From: Planotetraspora silvatica
Lineage (GTDB): Bacteria; Actinomycetota; Actinomycetes; Streptosporangiales; Streptosporangiaceae
Assembly: GCF_016863315.1 (NCBI RefSeq)
Contig: NZ_BOOQ01000015.1
Coordinates: forward strand, 1 to 64,000
DNA length: 64,000 bases
Direction of reading: 5' to 3'
The notes beneath the pieces are model-generated. The model did no database searches and was not told the origin of the DNA. It worked only from the letters and a program-made list of their open reading frames with translations. The translations under genes were made by a program, and so were the position numbers. Shown here one piece after another: positions 26,084 through 34,643 of this stretch (its first letter is position 1; every line of letters starts with the position of its first letter).

Positions 26084-27120
26084 ACGCGGTGATCGCCCTC
26101 ATGGCGGGCCTGGCCGCCTGCCTGCTGAGTGCGGCGACGATGGCTCCGCTGAGACGCCTGGCCCTCCGATGGGGCCTGACCGACCGGCCGGCCGGCCACA
26201 AGGCCCACGCCCGGCCGACCGCGTTCCTGGGGGGCGTCGGGATCGCGCTGGGCACCGCCCTGCCGACCGCGGCGGCGCTCGGCTTCAGCGACCTGCGGGT
26301 CACCGCGATCCTCCTGGCCGCCCTCGCGGTCGCCGTACTCGGCCTGATCGACGACATCCGGTCGCTCCCCGTGGCGGCGCGGCTCATCGTCGAGTCGGTC
26401 GCCGCCGGAGGCGTCGTGGCCTCGGGAGTTCAGATCACCCTCACCGGCCAGTGGATGGACGGCCCGCTGACGGTGATGTGGATCGTCGTGATGACCAACT
26501 CCTACAACCTCCTCGACAACATGGACGGCGCGCTGGGCGCGGTGACGGCCGCCACCGCGGTCTTCCTCGTGGGGGCGGCCTTCGTCGCCTCGCAGCCGGC
26601 GCTGGCGATCCTGCTGTCCGCGCTGGCCTGCGCCTCCCTCGGCTTCCTCGCCCACAACTGGGCGCCCGCCCGGATGTTCATGGGCGACTCCGGCTCGCTG
26701 TTCATCGGCTTCGTCCTGACCTGCTCGACGATCGCCCTGGCGACCGGGCTGACTCCGGGCGCCATCTACGCCGGCCTGCTGCTCCCCGCGTTCGTCGCGG
26801 TCGTGGACACCGGCGTCGTCATGGTGTCCCGGGTGCTCGCGGGCCGGCCGCCGCTCAGCGGGGGAACCGACCACGTCACCCACCGCCTCCAGCGGACCGG
26901 CCTCGGCAGCCGGGCGATCGCCGTCTCGCTCGCCACGGCGGCGGCGATGACGGGGGCGCTGTCCCTGACGGTCACGCTCGGCTGGTTTCCGCCGCTCGAG
27001 ACGGCGATCGTCGCGGGCATGACCGCAATCATCCTGATCGGCCTGCTCCAAGGTGTGGACGTCTACACACCGGCCCGGCCGTCCGGGGAGCTCTCAAGAA
27101 TCAGCCAAAGGCGGCGGTGA
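26080..27120 (+). CDS. Undecaprenyl-phosphate sugar-1-phosphate transferase (WecA/MraY family)
   Basis: A 346-aa protein with about eleven helices. Family motifs are present: HARPTAFLGG, the Asp pair in LGLIDDIRSL, NLLDNMDG, FMGDSGSLF and the cytoplasmic His motif HVTHRLQR. It transfers a HexNAc- or hexose-1-phosphate from a UDP-sugar to undecaprenyl phosphate, the committed first step of the lipid-linked repeat unit. Its gene lies 4 nt before the BY-kinase gene, within the same operon. Confidence 0.92.
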   Translation: MNAVIALMAGLAACLLSAATMAPLRRLALRWGLTDRPAGHKAHARPTAFLGGVGIALGTALPTAAALGFSDLRVTAILLAALAVAVLGLIDDIRSLPVAARLIVESVAAGGVVASGVQITLTGQWMDGPLTVMWIVVMTNSYNLLDNMDGALGAVTAATAVFLVGAAFVASQPALAILLSALACASLGFLAHNWAPARMFMGDSGSLFIGFVLTCSTIALATGLTPGAIYAGLLLPAFVAVVDTGVVMVSRVLAGRPPLSGGTDHVTHRLQRTGLGSRAIAVSLATAAAMTGALSLTVTLGWFPPLETAIVAGMTAIILIGLLQGVDVYTPARPSGELSRISQRRR

Positions 27121-27124
27121 TCCT

Positions 27125-28489
27125 GTGGATCTGCTCTATTTCGTTCGGCTCACGCGCAGGAACTGGCCGCTCATCCTCCTGTCGCTGCTCATCGGCCTGG
27201 CCGGAGCGCTCGCCGTGACCGCGAGGATGCCTCCCCAGTACGTCGCGACCATCACCATGCTCGTCTCCGGCTACGACAAGGAGGGCAGCCTGTCCGCCGC
27301 GATCCAGGCGGGAGCGCTGTCGCAGCAGAGGGTCCAGTCGTACGCGACGCTCATCACGAGCCGCCGGGTCGTCGGCCAGATCACCCGGGAGCAGGACGTC
27401 GAGAGCGTCCAGGCCAAGATCCACGCGGAGGCCATCCCCGCCACGGTGCTGCTGCGCGCCACCGTCACCGACAGCAGCGCCGCCCGCGCCGCCCGCCTGG
27501 CCAACGACCTCGGCGACACCTTCACTCAGCTGATCAACCAGATCGAACGTCCGACGCAGGACAAACGCCCCAGCGTGAAGGTGAGCGTGGTGGACCGGGC
27601 GGAGGTGCCGGACACTCCGGTCAGCCCACGGCCGCTGGTCAACGTCGGGATCGCCGAACTGATCGCTCTCCTCGTCGCGCTCACGGCCCTCGTCCTGCGC
27701 GACCTTCTCGACACCACCATCAGAACCTCCGAGGCGCTCCAGGAGACCTCGAGAGGACCGGTCCTCGCGACCATCGGCTACGAGCGGAACGCCAGGAGGT
27801 ATCCCCTCATCCTGCGCAGCCACGGCCGGTCGACCAGGGCCGAGGCCTTCCGGTCGCTCCGCACCAACCTGCAGTTCATCGGCGTCGACCACCAGCCCCG
27901 ATCGCTGGTCGTGACCAGTTGCCTGCCCGGTGAGGGCAAGTCCTCGACGTCCACCAACCTGGCGATCACGCTCGCCCAGGCCGGTTGGCGGGTGATCCTG
28001 GTGGACGGCGACCTCCGCCGGCCCCGCATCCCGGCCTACCTCGGCATCGAGGGCGCCGCCGGGATCACGGACGTGCTGATCAGCGAGACGCGTCTTGAGG
28101 ACGTCATCCAGCCCTGGGGCGGGCCCGGACTGTTCGTGCTGCCGAGCGGGCAGGTCCCGCCGAACCCGAGTGAGCTGCTCAGCTCACAGGGGATGCGGAA
28201 CGTCCTCACCGAGCTCACGTCCCGGTTCGACATCGTGATCATCGACGCCCCGCCGCTGCTCCCCGTCACCGACGGCGCGGCACTCGCGGCGATCTGCGAC
28301 GGCGCCCTGCTCGTCGCCCGGTACGGCAGGACCCGCAGAGAGCAGTTGACCCGCGCCGTCGACCTGCTGTCCTCCATCAACGCCCGGCTGGTGGGGACGG
28401 TGCTGAACTTCGCCCCCGCCAAGAGCCGGAACCACGGTTACGACTACGGCTACGAGGCCGCGGAGGCCAGGACGCCGGTCGACGCCTGA
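27125..28489 (+). CDS. Wzc-type bacterial tyrosine kinase / chain-length regulator
   Basis: A 454-aa fused protein starting at GTG 27125. The Wzz-like N-terminal part has membrane helices near 14-33 and 177-192, enclosing a short extracytoplasmic domain. The C-terminal kinase has Walker A SCLPGEGKS (265-273), Walker A' ILVDGDLRRP (291-300), Walker B IVIIDAPP and a short Tyr cluster HGYDYGY near the C-terminus. Both modules sit on one chain, as in proteobacterial Wzc, rather than as the CapA/CapB pair of Firmicutes. It controls polymer length and export. The phosphatase gene converges on it with a 40-bp overlap. Confidence 0.93.
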   Translation: MDLLYFVRLTRRNWPLILLSLLIGLAGALAVTARMPPQYVATITMLVSGYDKEGSLSAAIQAGALSQQRVQSYATLITSRRVVGQITREQDVESVQAKIHAEAIPATVLLRATVTDSSAARAARLANDLGDTFTQLINQIERPTQDKRPSVKVSVVDRAEVPDTPVSPRPLVNVGIAELIALLVALTALVLRDLLDTTIRTSEALQETSRGPVLATIGYERNARRYPLILRSHGRSTRAEAFRSLRTNLQFIGVDHQPRSLVVTSCLPGEGKSSTSTNLAITLAQAGWRVILVDGDLRRPRIPAYLGIEGAAGITDVLISETRLEDVIQPWGGPGLFVLPSGQVPPNPSELLSSQGMRNVLTELTSRFDIVIIDAPPLLPVTDGAALAAICDGALLVARYGRTRREQLTRAVDLLSSINARLVGTVLNFAPAKSRNHGYDYGYEAAEARTPVDA

Positions 28490-29118
28490 CTCTCGGGCAC
28501 GGCCGCGGTGAGCAGACGGAAGGGGCCGTTGAGCGCTTCGGCGATCCGGCGGCCCGCCTCGCGGTGCCTGCGCCGGGATCGCCCGTTGGGGTCCGGAATG
28601 TCGGGCTGGTCCACCAGGATCAGCCCCCGCTGGGCCCGTACCTCGGCGACCAGCGCCCGCATCCGCTCGACCGGATCCGCCAGATGGACGACCCTCCAGG
28701 GATGCACCGCGGCGGCGAGCGCGCCGAACTCCGCGATCGTGAAGGCGTGCGCGGCGGCGGCCGGGTGCATCGCCACCGACTCGGCGCGGTGCCGTACGCC
28801 CGCGCCCAGCACGAGGTCGGCGCCGGCCACCAGGTCGGGGGTGAGCCGCCGGGACGCGAAGGCCGCGTGGGGCTCGCCGCCCAGCTTGACGACCGCGCGG
28901 CGGGCACGCTCGGTCATCGGCCTGCCCGGCTCCGAGCGGATGCCCGCGCTGGCCACGACGAGGGGCGAGCCGGGCCCGAGCATCGCGCGCGCGAGCCCCT
29001 CCGCCATCGGAGACCGGCAGACGTTGCCGGTGCACACGAACAGAATGCGGAACGTCGTCTCGAAGGGCCGGGCGGGCGTCCCTGAGGGGACTCCGCCGTC
29101 GGGCCGTGTCGCGGCCAT
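28450..29118 (-). CDS. Low-molecular-weight protein tyrosine phosphatase
   Basis: A 222-aa protein, longer than the roughly 150 aa of the family because of an N-terminal leader and a C-terminal extension. The P-loop is C29-TGNVC-R35-S, and a candidate Asp loop lies in PDIPDPNG. ATG 29118 is 26 nt after the LCP stop. It is the probable Wzb-like partner that dephosphorylates the Tyr cluster of the neighbouring BY-kinase. The last 40 bp of both genes overlap on opposite strands. Confidence 0.9.
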   Translation of the reverse strand: MAATRPDGGVPSGTPARPFETTFRILFVCTGNVCRSPMAEGLARAMLGPGSPLVVASAGIRSEPGRPMTERARRAVVKLGGEPHAAFASRRLTPDLVAGADLVLGAGVRHRAESVAMHPAAAAHAFTIAEFGALAAAVHPWRVVHLADPVERMRALVAEVRAQRGLILVDQPDIPDPNGRSRRRHREAGRRIAEALNGPFRLLTAAVPESQASTGVLASAAS

Positions 29119-29144
29119 GTCACCGTCCTGGTCGTTGTAGTGGG

Positions 29145-30086
29145 TCAGTCGCGGGAGGTCGTCGGGGCTCCGGGCATCGCGGCCCATTGGGCGCGTGCGC
29201 GGGAGGCGTCGAGGAGGAGCACGGGCTCGGGCCCCATCCATGAGGCGCGGGAGTGCGGCGTCTCGATTCGGGTGCTCCCCGGGCCGACCCGCGCGGCCTG
29301 TCCGGCGAGCCGGCGGATGTCCACCGTCGCGTCCACGCTGACCGACCGGGCGAATGCGCGGATCAGCGCGTCCACGCGGAAGGGGTTGGCCAGCAGGCCG
29401 ATGTCGGTGGCCTTGGCGCCGAGCGCGTGGAGGAAGGCCTGTTGCCACCCGGCCCCGCCGCGGTCGTCGCACGTGTGCCCGCAGGCCGAGCGGCCGCGGA
29501 CGTATCCCAGCGCCGCATGGCCGGTCAGATGACGGCCGCCGAGGTCGACGCCGCCGAGGATGTCGATCACGTTCCCGAGGCCGGTGAAGTCGAGGATCGC
29601 GAAGTGGTCGATCCGCACGCGCATGAGGTGCTCGACGGTCTCGACGAGCAGCGGGGACCCACCCAGGGCGAACACGTCGCCGATCTTCCCGGTGCCGTGA
29701 CCGGGGATCGGCACCCACGAGTCACGCGGCAGGGACAGCGCCTGCGGCGGCGAGGCGCCGGAGGAGAGCCGGACGAGCATCAGGACGTCGGAGCGCCGCT
29801 CGTCGGGCGTCCAGAAGGGGCCGCGCCGGTCGGACCCGACGACCAGCCAGGTCTCCCCCGGTGAGGAATCGGGGGGAAGACGTCTGTTCTCCGGCGGGAA
29901 CGCGTTCGGGATCCGCGTGATCTCCTGCTCGTAGGAGCGGAGCAGCAGGTAGCCGCCGCCCGCCGTACCCATGAGAAGGGTCAGCGTGACGATTCCGCAG
30001 ACGGCGGCGATTCTGCGCCACCTGCGCGGCCGCGGCGGGGCCTGGACGCCGTCGTCGCGTCCGGCGGCCTGCCGCGTACCTTCCAT
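29145..30086 (-). CDS. LytR-CpsA-Psr (LCP) family glycopolymer ligase
   Basis: A 313-aa protein with an N-terminal basic cytoplasmic stretch, one membrane helix (about 24-48) and an extracytoplasmic LCP domain. The domain starts WLVVGSDRR and continues with RRSDVLMLVRL, LSLPRDSWVPIP and VDHFAILDFTGL-type segments. LCP enzymes attach undecaprenyl-linked polymers to peptidoglycan. Its presence suggests the product of this locus is wall-anchored rather than released. GAAGGAG lies 16 nt before the ATG, rather far. It is first in an operon with the phosphatase. Confidence 0.92.
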   Translation of the reverse strand: MEGTRQAAGRDDGVQAPPRPRRWRRIAAVCGIVTLTLLMGTAGGGYLLLRSYEQEITRIPNAFPPENRRLPPDSSPGETWLVVGSDRRGPFWTPDERRSDVLMLVRLSSGASPPQALSLPRDSWVPIPGHGTGKIGDVFALGGSPLLVETVEHLMRVRIDHFAILDFTGLGNVIDILGGVDLGGRHLTGHAALGYVRGRSACGHTCDDRGGAGWQQAFLHALGAKATDIGLLANPFRVDALIRAFARSVSVDATVDIRRLAGQAARVGPGSTRIETPHSRASWMGPEPVLLLDASRARAQWAAMPGAPTTSRD

Positions 30087-30151
30087 GCCCGCGACGCTAG
30101 ATCTCCTTCGCGTCGCGGCGGACCGCGGCGCTCCGGGCTTTACTCATTTCT

Positions 30152-30183
30152 GCCGGTACGGCGGAACCCTCCGCCGTACCGGC
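30152..30183 (-). terminator. Perfect 14-bp stem hairpin after the ABC ATPase gene
   Basis: GCCGGTACGGCGGA and its exact reverse complement are separated by a 4-nt loop (ACCC), 9 nt beyond the ATPase stop on the minus strand. There is no U-tract, as is usual for actinobacterial terminators. It insulates the ATPase transcript from the LCP/phosphatase operon downstream. Confidence 0.88.
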
Positions 30184-30192
30184 AGCGGGCGC

Positions 30193-31416
<1,224 letters not shown>

Positions 31417-31448
31417 GCCAGTCCTTCGCGGTTCCCAAACAAGGTACT

Positions 31449-31462
31449 TGGATACGTTTTCA
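31449..31462. promoter_or_regulatory. LacI-type operator at the ATPase transcription start
   Basis: TGGATACGTTTTCA has the central CG and TGG...CA ends of LacI-family operators. It matches the second site at 31526-31539 at 11 of 14 positions. It starts 3 nt downstream of the -10 of the minus-strand promoter and so covers the predicted transcription start. Confidence 0.7.
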
Positions 31463-31465
31463 GGA

Positions 31466-31494
31466 ATCTCACCCGAACTACCGTCTAATGTCAA
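31466..31494 (-). promoter_or_regulatory. Consensus-like promoter for the ABC ATPase gene
   Basis: On the minus strand: -35 TTGACA (31494-31489), a 17-nt spacer and -10 TGAGAT (31471-31466). This is one of the best matches to a housekeeping promoter in the window. The start would fall near 31459, inside the LacI-type operator, giving a leader of about 43 nt. Confidence 0.75.
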
Positions 31495-31524
31495 GGTTTT
31501 GGTCCCATAAGGGATGGAAGCATG

Positions 31525-31540
31525 ATGGAATCGTTTCCAT
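31525..31540. promoter_or_regulatory. LacI-type operator abutting the regulator start codon
   Basis: ATGGAATCGTTTCCAT is a 16-bp palindrome with 14 matching positions. It overlaps the first two bases of the regulator ATG at 31539, which predicts autorepression. The same consensus lies at the ATPase start 76 bp away. Confidence 0.75.
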
Positions 31541-32525
31541 GAACATGGCGCAACGCCGTACGACGATCAAGGACGTCGCGGAGGCGGCGGGGGTCGGGGT
31601 CGCCACGGTTTCCCGCGTCCTGTCGGGGGGGTCGGCCAGCGCCGAGACGCGCGAACGCGTCCTGGCGACGGCGGCCCGGCTCGACTACCGGCCGAGCGCC
31701 CTGGGGCGCAACCTCCGGCAGCAGCGGTCCGGGGGGATCGGGCTTCTCGTCCCGGACATCACCGACAGCTTCTACGCCCGGCTGACCGACGGCGTGCTGT
31801 CGTGCGCCCGGTCGTACGGCGAGCCGGTGACGATCGGGGTGACCGGGGACGACCCGGAGCAGGAGGCCGAGCTCATCGGCACGCTCATCGAGCAGAGCAT
31901 GGACCGGGTCATCGCGGTCCCCTCGGGCGACGGCGAGACGTGGGCGCCCGCGCTGCGCGCCGGCCTGAACGTGGTCTTCGCGGACAGGCAGGTGCGCGAC
32001 GACGTCCCCGGAGTGGTCGCCGACGACCGCGCCGGGGTCCGCACCGCGGTGGAGTACCTCGTCGGCCTCGGCCACAAGAAGATCGCCTTCCTGGCCCGGC
32101 ACGGGCAGTCGCAGCGGGTGGCCGCCTTCACCGACACGCTCACCTCGATGGGCGTGCCGGTGGATCCGGAACTCGTCGTCCACGCGCGCGCCAGCCGCGA
32201 CTCGGCGTACGCGGCCGCCGCGGGGCTGCTGCAGCACCGCGCCGACCTCACGGCGGTGCTGACCGGGGGCAACATGCTCGGCGAGGCCACGGTCCTGGCC
32301 GCGCGGGAGCTCCACGTGCGGATCCCGAGGGACGTGTCGCTCGTCATGTTCGACGACGTGCCCTGGGCCGAGCTGTGCTCTCCCCCGCTGACGGTCATCG
32401 CACAGCCCGCCCAGGACGTGGGCTACCGCGCCGCCGAGCTGGTCCTGCGGCAGGGACGCCGTCCGCGGACGGTGACCCTGCCGACCGAGCTCATCGTGCG
32501 GGCCAGTTGCGGGCCTAGGAGATGA
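31539..32525 (+). CDS. LacI family transcriptional regulator
   Basis: A 328-aa protein from ATG 31539; ATG 31545 is an alternative. The N-terminal helix-turn-helix [20 protein letters not shown] and hinge [16 protein letters not shown] lead into a periplasmic-binding-protein-like effector domain with [22 protein letters not shown] and [10 protein letters not shown]. Two matching operators in the divergent region predict repression of itself and of the ABC ATPase. The effector is probably a sugar. The stop overlaps the glutathione peroxidase stop by 11 bp. Confidence 0.93.
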   Translation: MNMAQRRTTIKDVAEAAGVGVATVSRVLSGGSASAETRERVLATAARLDYRPSALGRNLRQQRSGGIGLLVPDITDSFYARLTDGVLSCARSYGEPVTIGVTGDDPEQEAELIGTLIEQSMDRVIAVPSGDGETWAPALRAGLNVVFADRQVRDDVPGVVADDRAGVRTAVEYLVGLGHKKIAFLARHGQSQRVAAFTDTLTSMGVPVDPELVVHARASRDSAYAAAAGLLQHRADLTAVLTGGNMLGEATVLAARELHVRIPRDVSLVMFDDVPWAELCSPPLTVIAQPAQDVGYRAAELVLRQGRRPRTVTLPTELIVRASCGPRR

Positions 32526-33003
32526 CCTTCTCGATCGCCTCGACGACCTCGGGGGACTCCGGCTCGACGCGGGGCCGGAACCTCGCCACGACCTCGCCGT
32601 CGGCGGTGAGGAGGAACTTCTCGAAGTTCCACTGAACGTCGCCGGCGGCGCCCTCCGCGTCCGCGGTCGCGGTCAGCCCCGTGTACAGCGGATGCCTGTC
32701 GTCGCCGTTGACCTCGGTCTTGTCCAGCAGCGGGAAGTCCACGCCGTAGGTGGTCGAGCAGAACTCCTGGATCTCCTCGGCCGAGCCCGGCTCCTGGCCC
32801 ATGAACTGGTTGCACGGGACGCCGACGACGGTGAACCCCCGGTCGGCATAGCTCTCCTGAAGCCGGACGAGTCCGGCGTACTGCGGCGTCAGACCACACT
32901 TCGAGGCGACGTTGACCACGAGGGCCGCGCGGCCGCCGAGGATTTCACCCAGGGTCGTGGAGGCGCCCTCAAGGGTGTTGACGGGTGTTTCGAGAAGGCT
33001 CAT
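32515..33003 (-). CDS. Glutathione peroxidase family thiol peroxidase
   Basis: A 162-aa protein. The peroxidatic Cys36 is in NVASKCGLTPQY, Gln70 is in CNQFMGQEPG, and Trp125-Asn126 are in VQWNFEKF, which together complete the catalytic tetrad. Actinomycetes lack glutathione, so thioredoxin or mycothiol is the likely reductant. ATG 33003 lies only 6 nt after a TATAGT -10, so the mRNA may be nearly leaderless. Confidence 0.93.
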   Translation of the reverse strand: MSLLETPVNTLEGASTTLGEILGGRAALVVNVASKCGLTPQYAGLVRLQESYADRGFTVVGVPCNQFMGQEPGSAEEIQEFCSTTYGVDFPLLDKTEVNGDDRHPLYTGLTATADAEGAAGDVQWNFEKFLLTADGEVVARFRPRVEPESPEVVEAIEKVIS

Positions 33004-33009
33004 GAGCGG

Positions 33010-33030
33010 ACTATACCGAATGATGTTCGG
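33010..33030 (-). promoter_or_regulatory. -10 element with adjoining CCGAA-N5-TTCGG palindrome upstream of the peroxidase
   Basis: On the minus strand TATAGT (33015-33010) sits 6 nt before the ATG, and the palindrome CCGAACATCATTCGG (33030-33016) directly abuts it. The palindrome fills the -35/-10 spacer position, so a redox or metal regulator may bind there. No good -35 is seen, which suits an activator-dependent promoter. Confidence 0.5.
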
Positions 33031-33347
33031 TACCGGACGCGCCGGTGGCGCTCCCGAACATCCAGGTCAAGGGCGGCCGGTCAACGTCATCGCCGTCCCG
33101 CGAGACGCCCGCCGCCCGGAACCGAATCGGCAAAGAACCGTCCGCCGCGTGTCGCAGGTGGCGGCCGTGGGCCGGGTCGGCGTACTTCAATCCGCCTAAA
33201 GGACCCGTCGCGGTGCCTGCCGGAAGTTGTCTTGGATCCGGTGCAGGCCGAGCGGACGGCCGCGCTCACGCCATGAGCGCGGTACGGCCGGCGATCGCGT
33301 GCCACACGCGCCCGCCTTCCGCACGCGACCCGACGACAAGGACCGAT
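33031..33347. other. Non-coding stretch between peroxidase and secreted lysozyme-like gene
   Basis: About 320 nt without a credible gene on either strand; the open frames have no ribosome site and an Arg/Pro-rich composition. I looked for a ydaO-type c-di-AMP riboswitch, which often precedes wall-hydrolase genes in actinomycetes, and did not find its conserved blocks. It presumably holds the promoter and leader of the 33348 gene. Confidence 0.5.
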
Positions 33348-33854
33348 TTGGACAGTTTCAGTGTTCTGCGCAACACAGCGGTGGCCGTGATCGCGATCAG
33401 CGTGATCGGCGGCGCGAGCGCCACACCGGCGATGGCCGAGCAGTCCACGACCAGCCAGGACGCGCAGACCAGTCAAGGCATCCATGTCGCGACATGGAAG
33501 ATGCGCGTCACGGTGAAGGCCCGCAAGATTCACCGGGCGCCCGCACCGACGAGGACCCGCAGCAAGGCCTACGCCTTCCGCCTCGTCAGCCGGCGGGCAT
33601 GGCCGAGCACGCAGTTCGAGTGCCTCGACAGCCTGTGGACCCGGGAGAGCAACTGGGACCACCGGGCCTACAACGCGGGCTCCGGCGCCTACGGGATCCC
33701 GCAGGCTCTGCCCGGAAGCAAGATGGGGTACGTCGCCGAGGACTGGCGGTTCAACCCGCAGACCCAGATCCGTTGGGGCCTGCGGTACATCAAGGGCCGG
33801 TACGGCTCACCATGCGGCGCCTGGGGTCACTTCCAGTCGCACAACTGGTACTGA
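33348..33854 (+). CDS. Secreted lytic transglycosylase-like protein
   Basis: A 168-aa protein with a TTG start at 33348; AAGGA lies 5 nt upstream and the signal peptide begins right there (LRNTAVAVIAISVIGGASA, cleavage after PAMA). The C-terminal 80 residues form a small lysozyme-like domain: LDSLWTRESNWDHRAYNAG, with the catalytic-type Glu, then GAYGIPQALPGSKM and WGLRYIKGRYGSPCGAW. Such proteins cleave peptidoglycan glycan strands during growth. An ATG at 33273 in frame is less likely. A strong hairpin follows. Confidence 0.85.
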   Translation: MDSFSVLRNTAVAVIAISVIGGASATPAMAEQSTTSQDAQTSQGIHVATWKMRVTVKARKIHRAPAPTRTRSKAYAFRLVSRRAWPSTQFECLDSLWTRESNWDHRAYNAGSGAYGIPQALPGSKMGYVAEDWRFNPQTQIRWGLRYIKGRYGSPCGAWGHFQSHNWY

Positions 33855-33896
33855 GCAGGTCCGGGAACGCCCAGGGGAAGGGACCGTTCCTTCGAG

Positions 33897-33921
33897 GCGC
33901 CCGGGGGTCATCCCCGGGCGC
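33897..33921. terminator. Bidirectional terminator hairpin
   Basis: GCGCCCGGGG and its exact complement flank a 5-nt loop (GTCAT). The loop contains the start of the TetR stop codon at 33908. It lies 42 nt beyond the lysozyme-like stop, so it can serve both convergent genes. Confidence 0.8.
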
Positions 33922-34552
33922 TTCGCCTTCCGGCCTGCTTCCCCGCCCGTACGGACATCGCCTGGACCAGCAACTCCAGCCCGAACTCGAACTCCTCGTC
34001 GTGGTCGCACGAGGTCAGGTAGGGCGCCAGCGAGCTCACCTCGGGGAACAGGGCGGGATCGACGTCGACCGTGGTCGCGTCGCCCCGCACGGGCGCGAAC
34101 GTCGGAGTGACGCCCACCTCCCTGAGCAGCGAGCCGACGATGTAGGCGACGAACATGCGCAACATGCGCACGGCCTCGCTCCCCTCGAACCCCGCGTCGC
34201 GCAGCGTGGACAGGGCCCGCTCGACCGGGAGCAGCCCGGCCGTGGAGTGGAGCTGACGGCTGAACACCACCATCGTCGAGCGCGGGTAGTGGTGGGCGAT
34301 CTGCCGGAACGCCCTCGCCTGGACGCGCACCCGGTCGGTCCAGTGCGCCGACGGGTCGTCGGTGAACTCGATCTTCGACAGGACGCTCTCGGAGATGGCG
34401 TCGAGCAGCGCCGCCTTGTTGGGAACGTGGTTGTAGAGCGACATGACTCCGACCCCGAGCCCGGCCGCGATCCTGCGCATGGAGACGGCGTCGGCGCCCT
34501 CGCGCTCGATGAGGTCGACGGCGGCGTCGACGATCCTGCTGCGGCTGAGCAT
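33908..34552 (-). CDS. TetR family transcriptional regulator
   Basis: A 214-aa protein from ATG 34552, with GGGAGAG upstream; a GTG six codons earlier is the alternative. The helix-turn-helix is SMRRIAAGLGVGVMSLYNHV, followed by NKAALLDAISE. A TetR_C-type ligand-binding domain follows. It is divergent from a diiron ferritin-like gene, and two identical-arm palindromes lie between them, so it very probably represses that gene and itself. Confidence 0.93.
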   Translation of the reverse strand: MLSRSRIVDAAVDLIEREGADAVSMRRIAAGLGVGVMSLYNHVPNKAALLDAISESVLSKIEFTDDPSAHWTDRVRVQARAFRQIAHHYPRSTMVVFSRQLHSTAGLLPVERALSTLRDAGFEGSEAVRMLRMFVAYIVGSLLREVGVTPTFAPVRGDATTVDVDPALFPEVSSLAPYLTSCDHDEEFEFGLELLVQAMSVRAGKQAGRRSARG

Positions 34553-34581
34553 GTGGCGATTCTCTCCCACCCCGTTGACGG

Positions 34582-34596
34582 ACGTACAGCGTACGT
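34582..34596. promoter_or_regulatory. TetR operator, copy 1 (ACGTAC-AGC-GTACGT)
   Basis: A perfect inverted repeat with 6-bp arms around a 3-bp centre, 30 nt upstream of the TetR ATG. The arms are identical to those of copy 2; centre-to-centre spacing is 33 bp, about three helical turns on the same face. Confidence 0.82.
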
Positions 34597-34614
34597 GCCA
34601 GTCTCGAAATCACT

Positions 34615-34629
34615 ACGTACGGTGTACGT
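34615..34629. promoter_or_regulatory. TetR operator, copy 2 (ACGTAC-GGT-GTACGT)
   Basis: A perfect inverted repeat with the same arms as copy 1, ending 14 nt before the GTG of the ferritin-like gene and directly before its ribosome site GAGGAGGG. Occupancy would block the ferritin-like transcript. Confidence 0.82.
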
Positions 34630-34643
34630 CGAGGAGGGCCCCC

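Noticed and set aside
33031-33347. Possible c-di-AMP (ydaO) riboswitch before the lysozyme-like gene
   Set aside because: Expected from other actinomycetes, but its conserved sequence blocks are not present.
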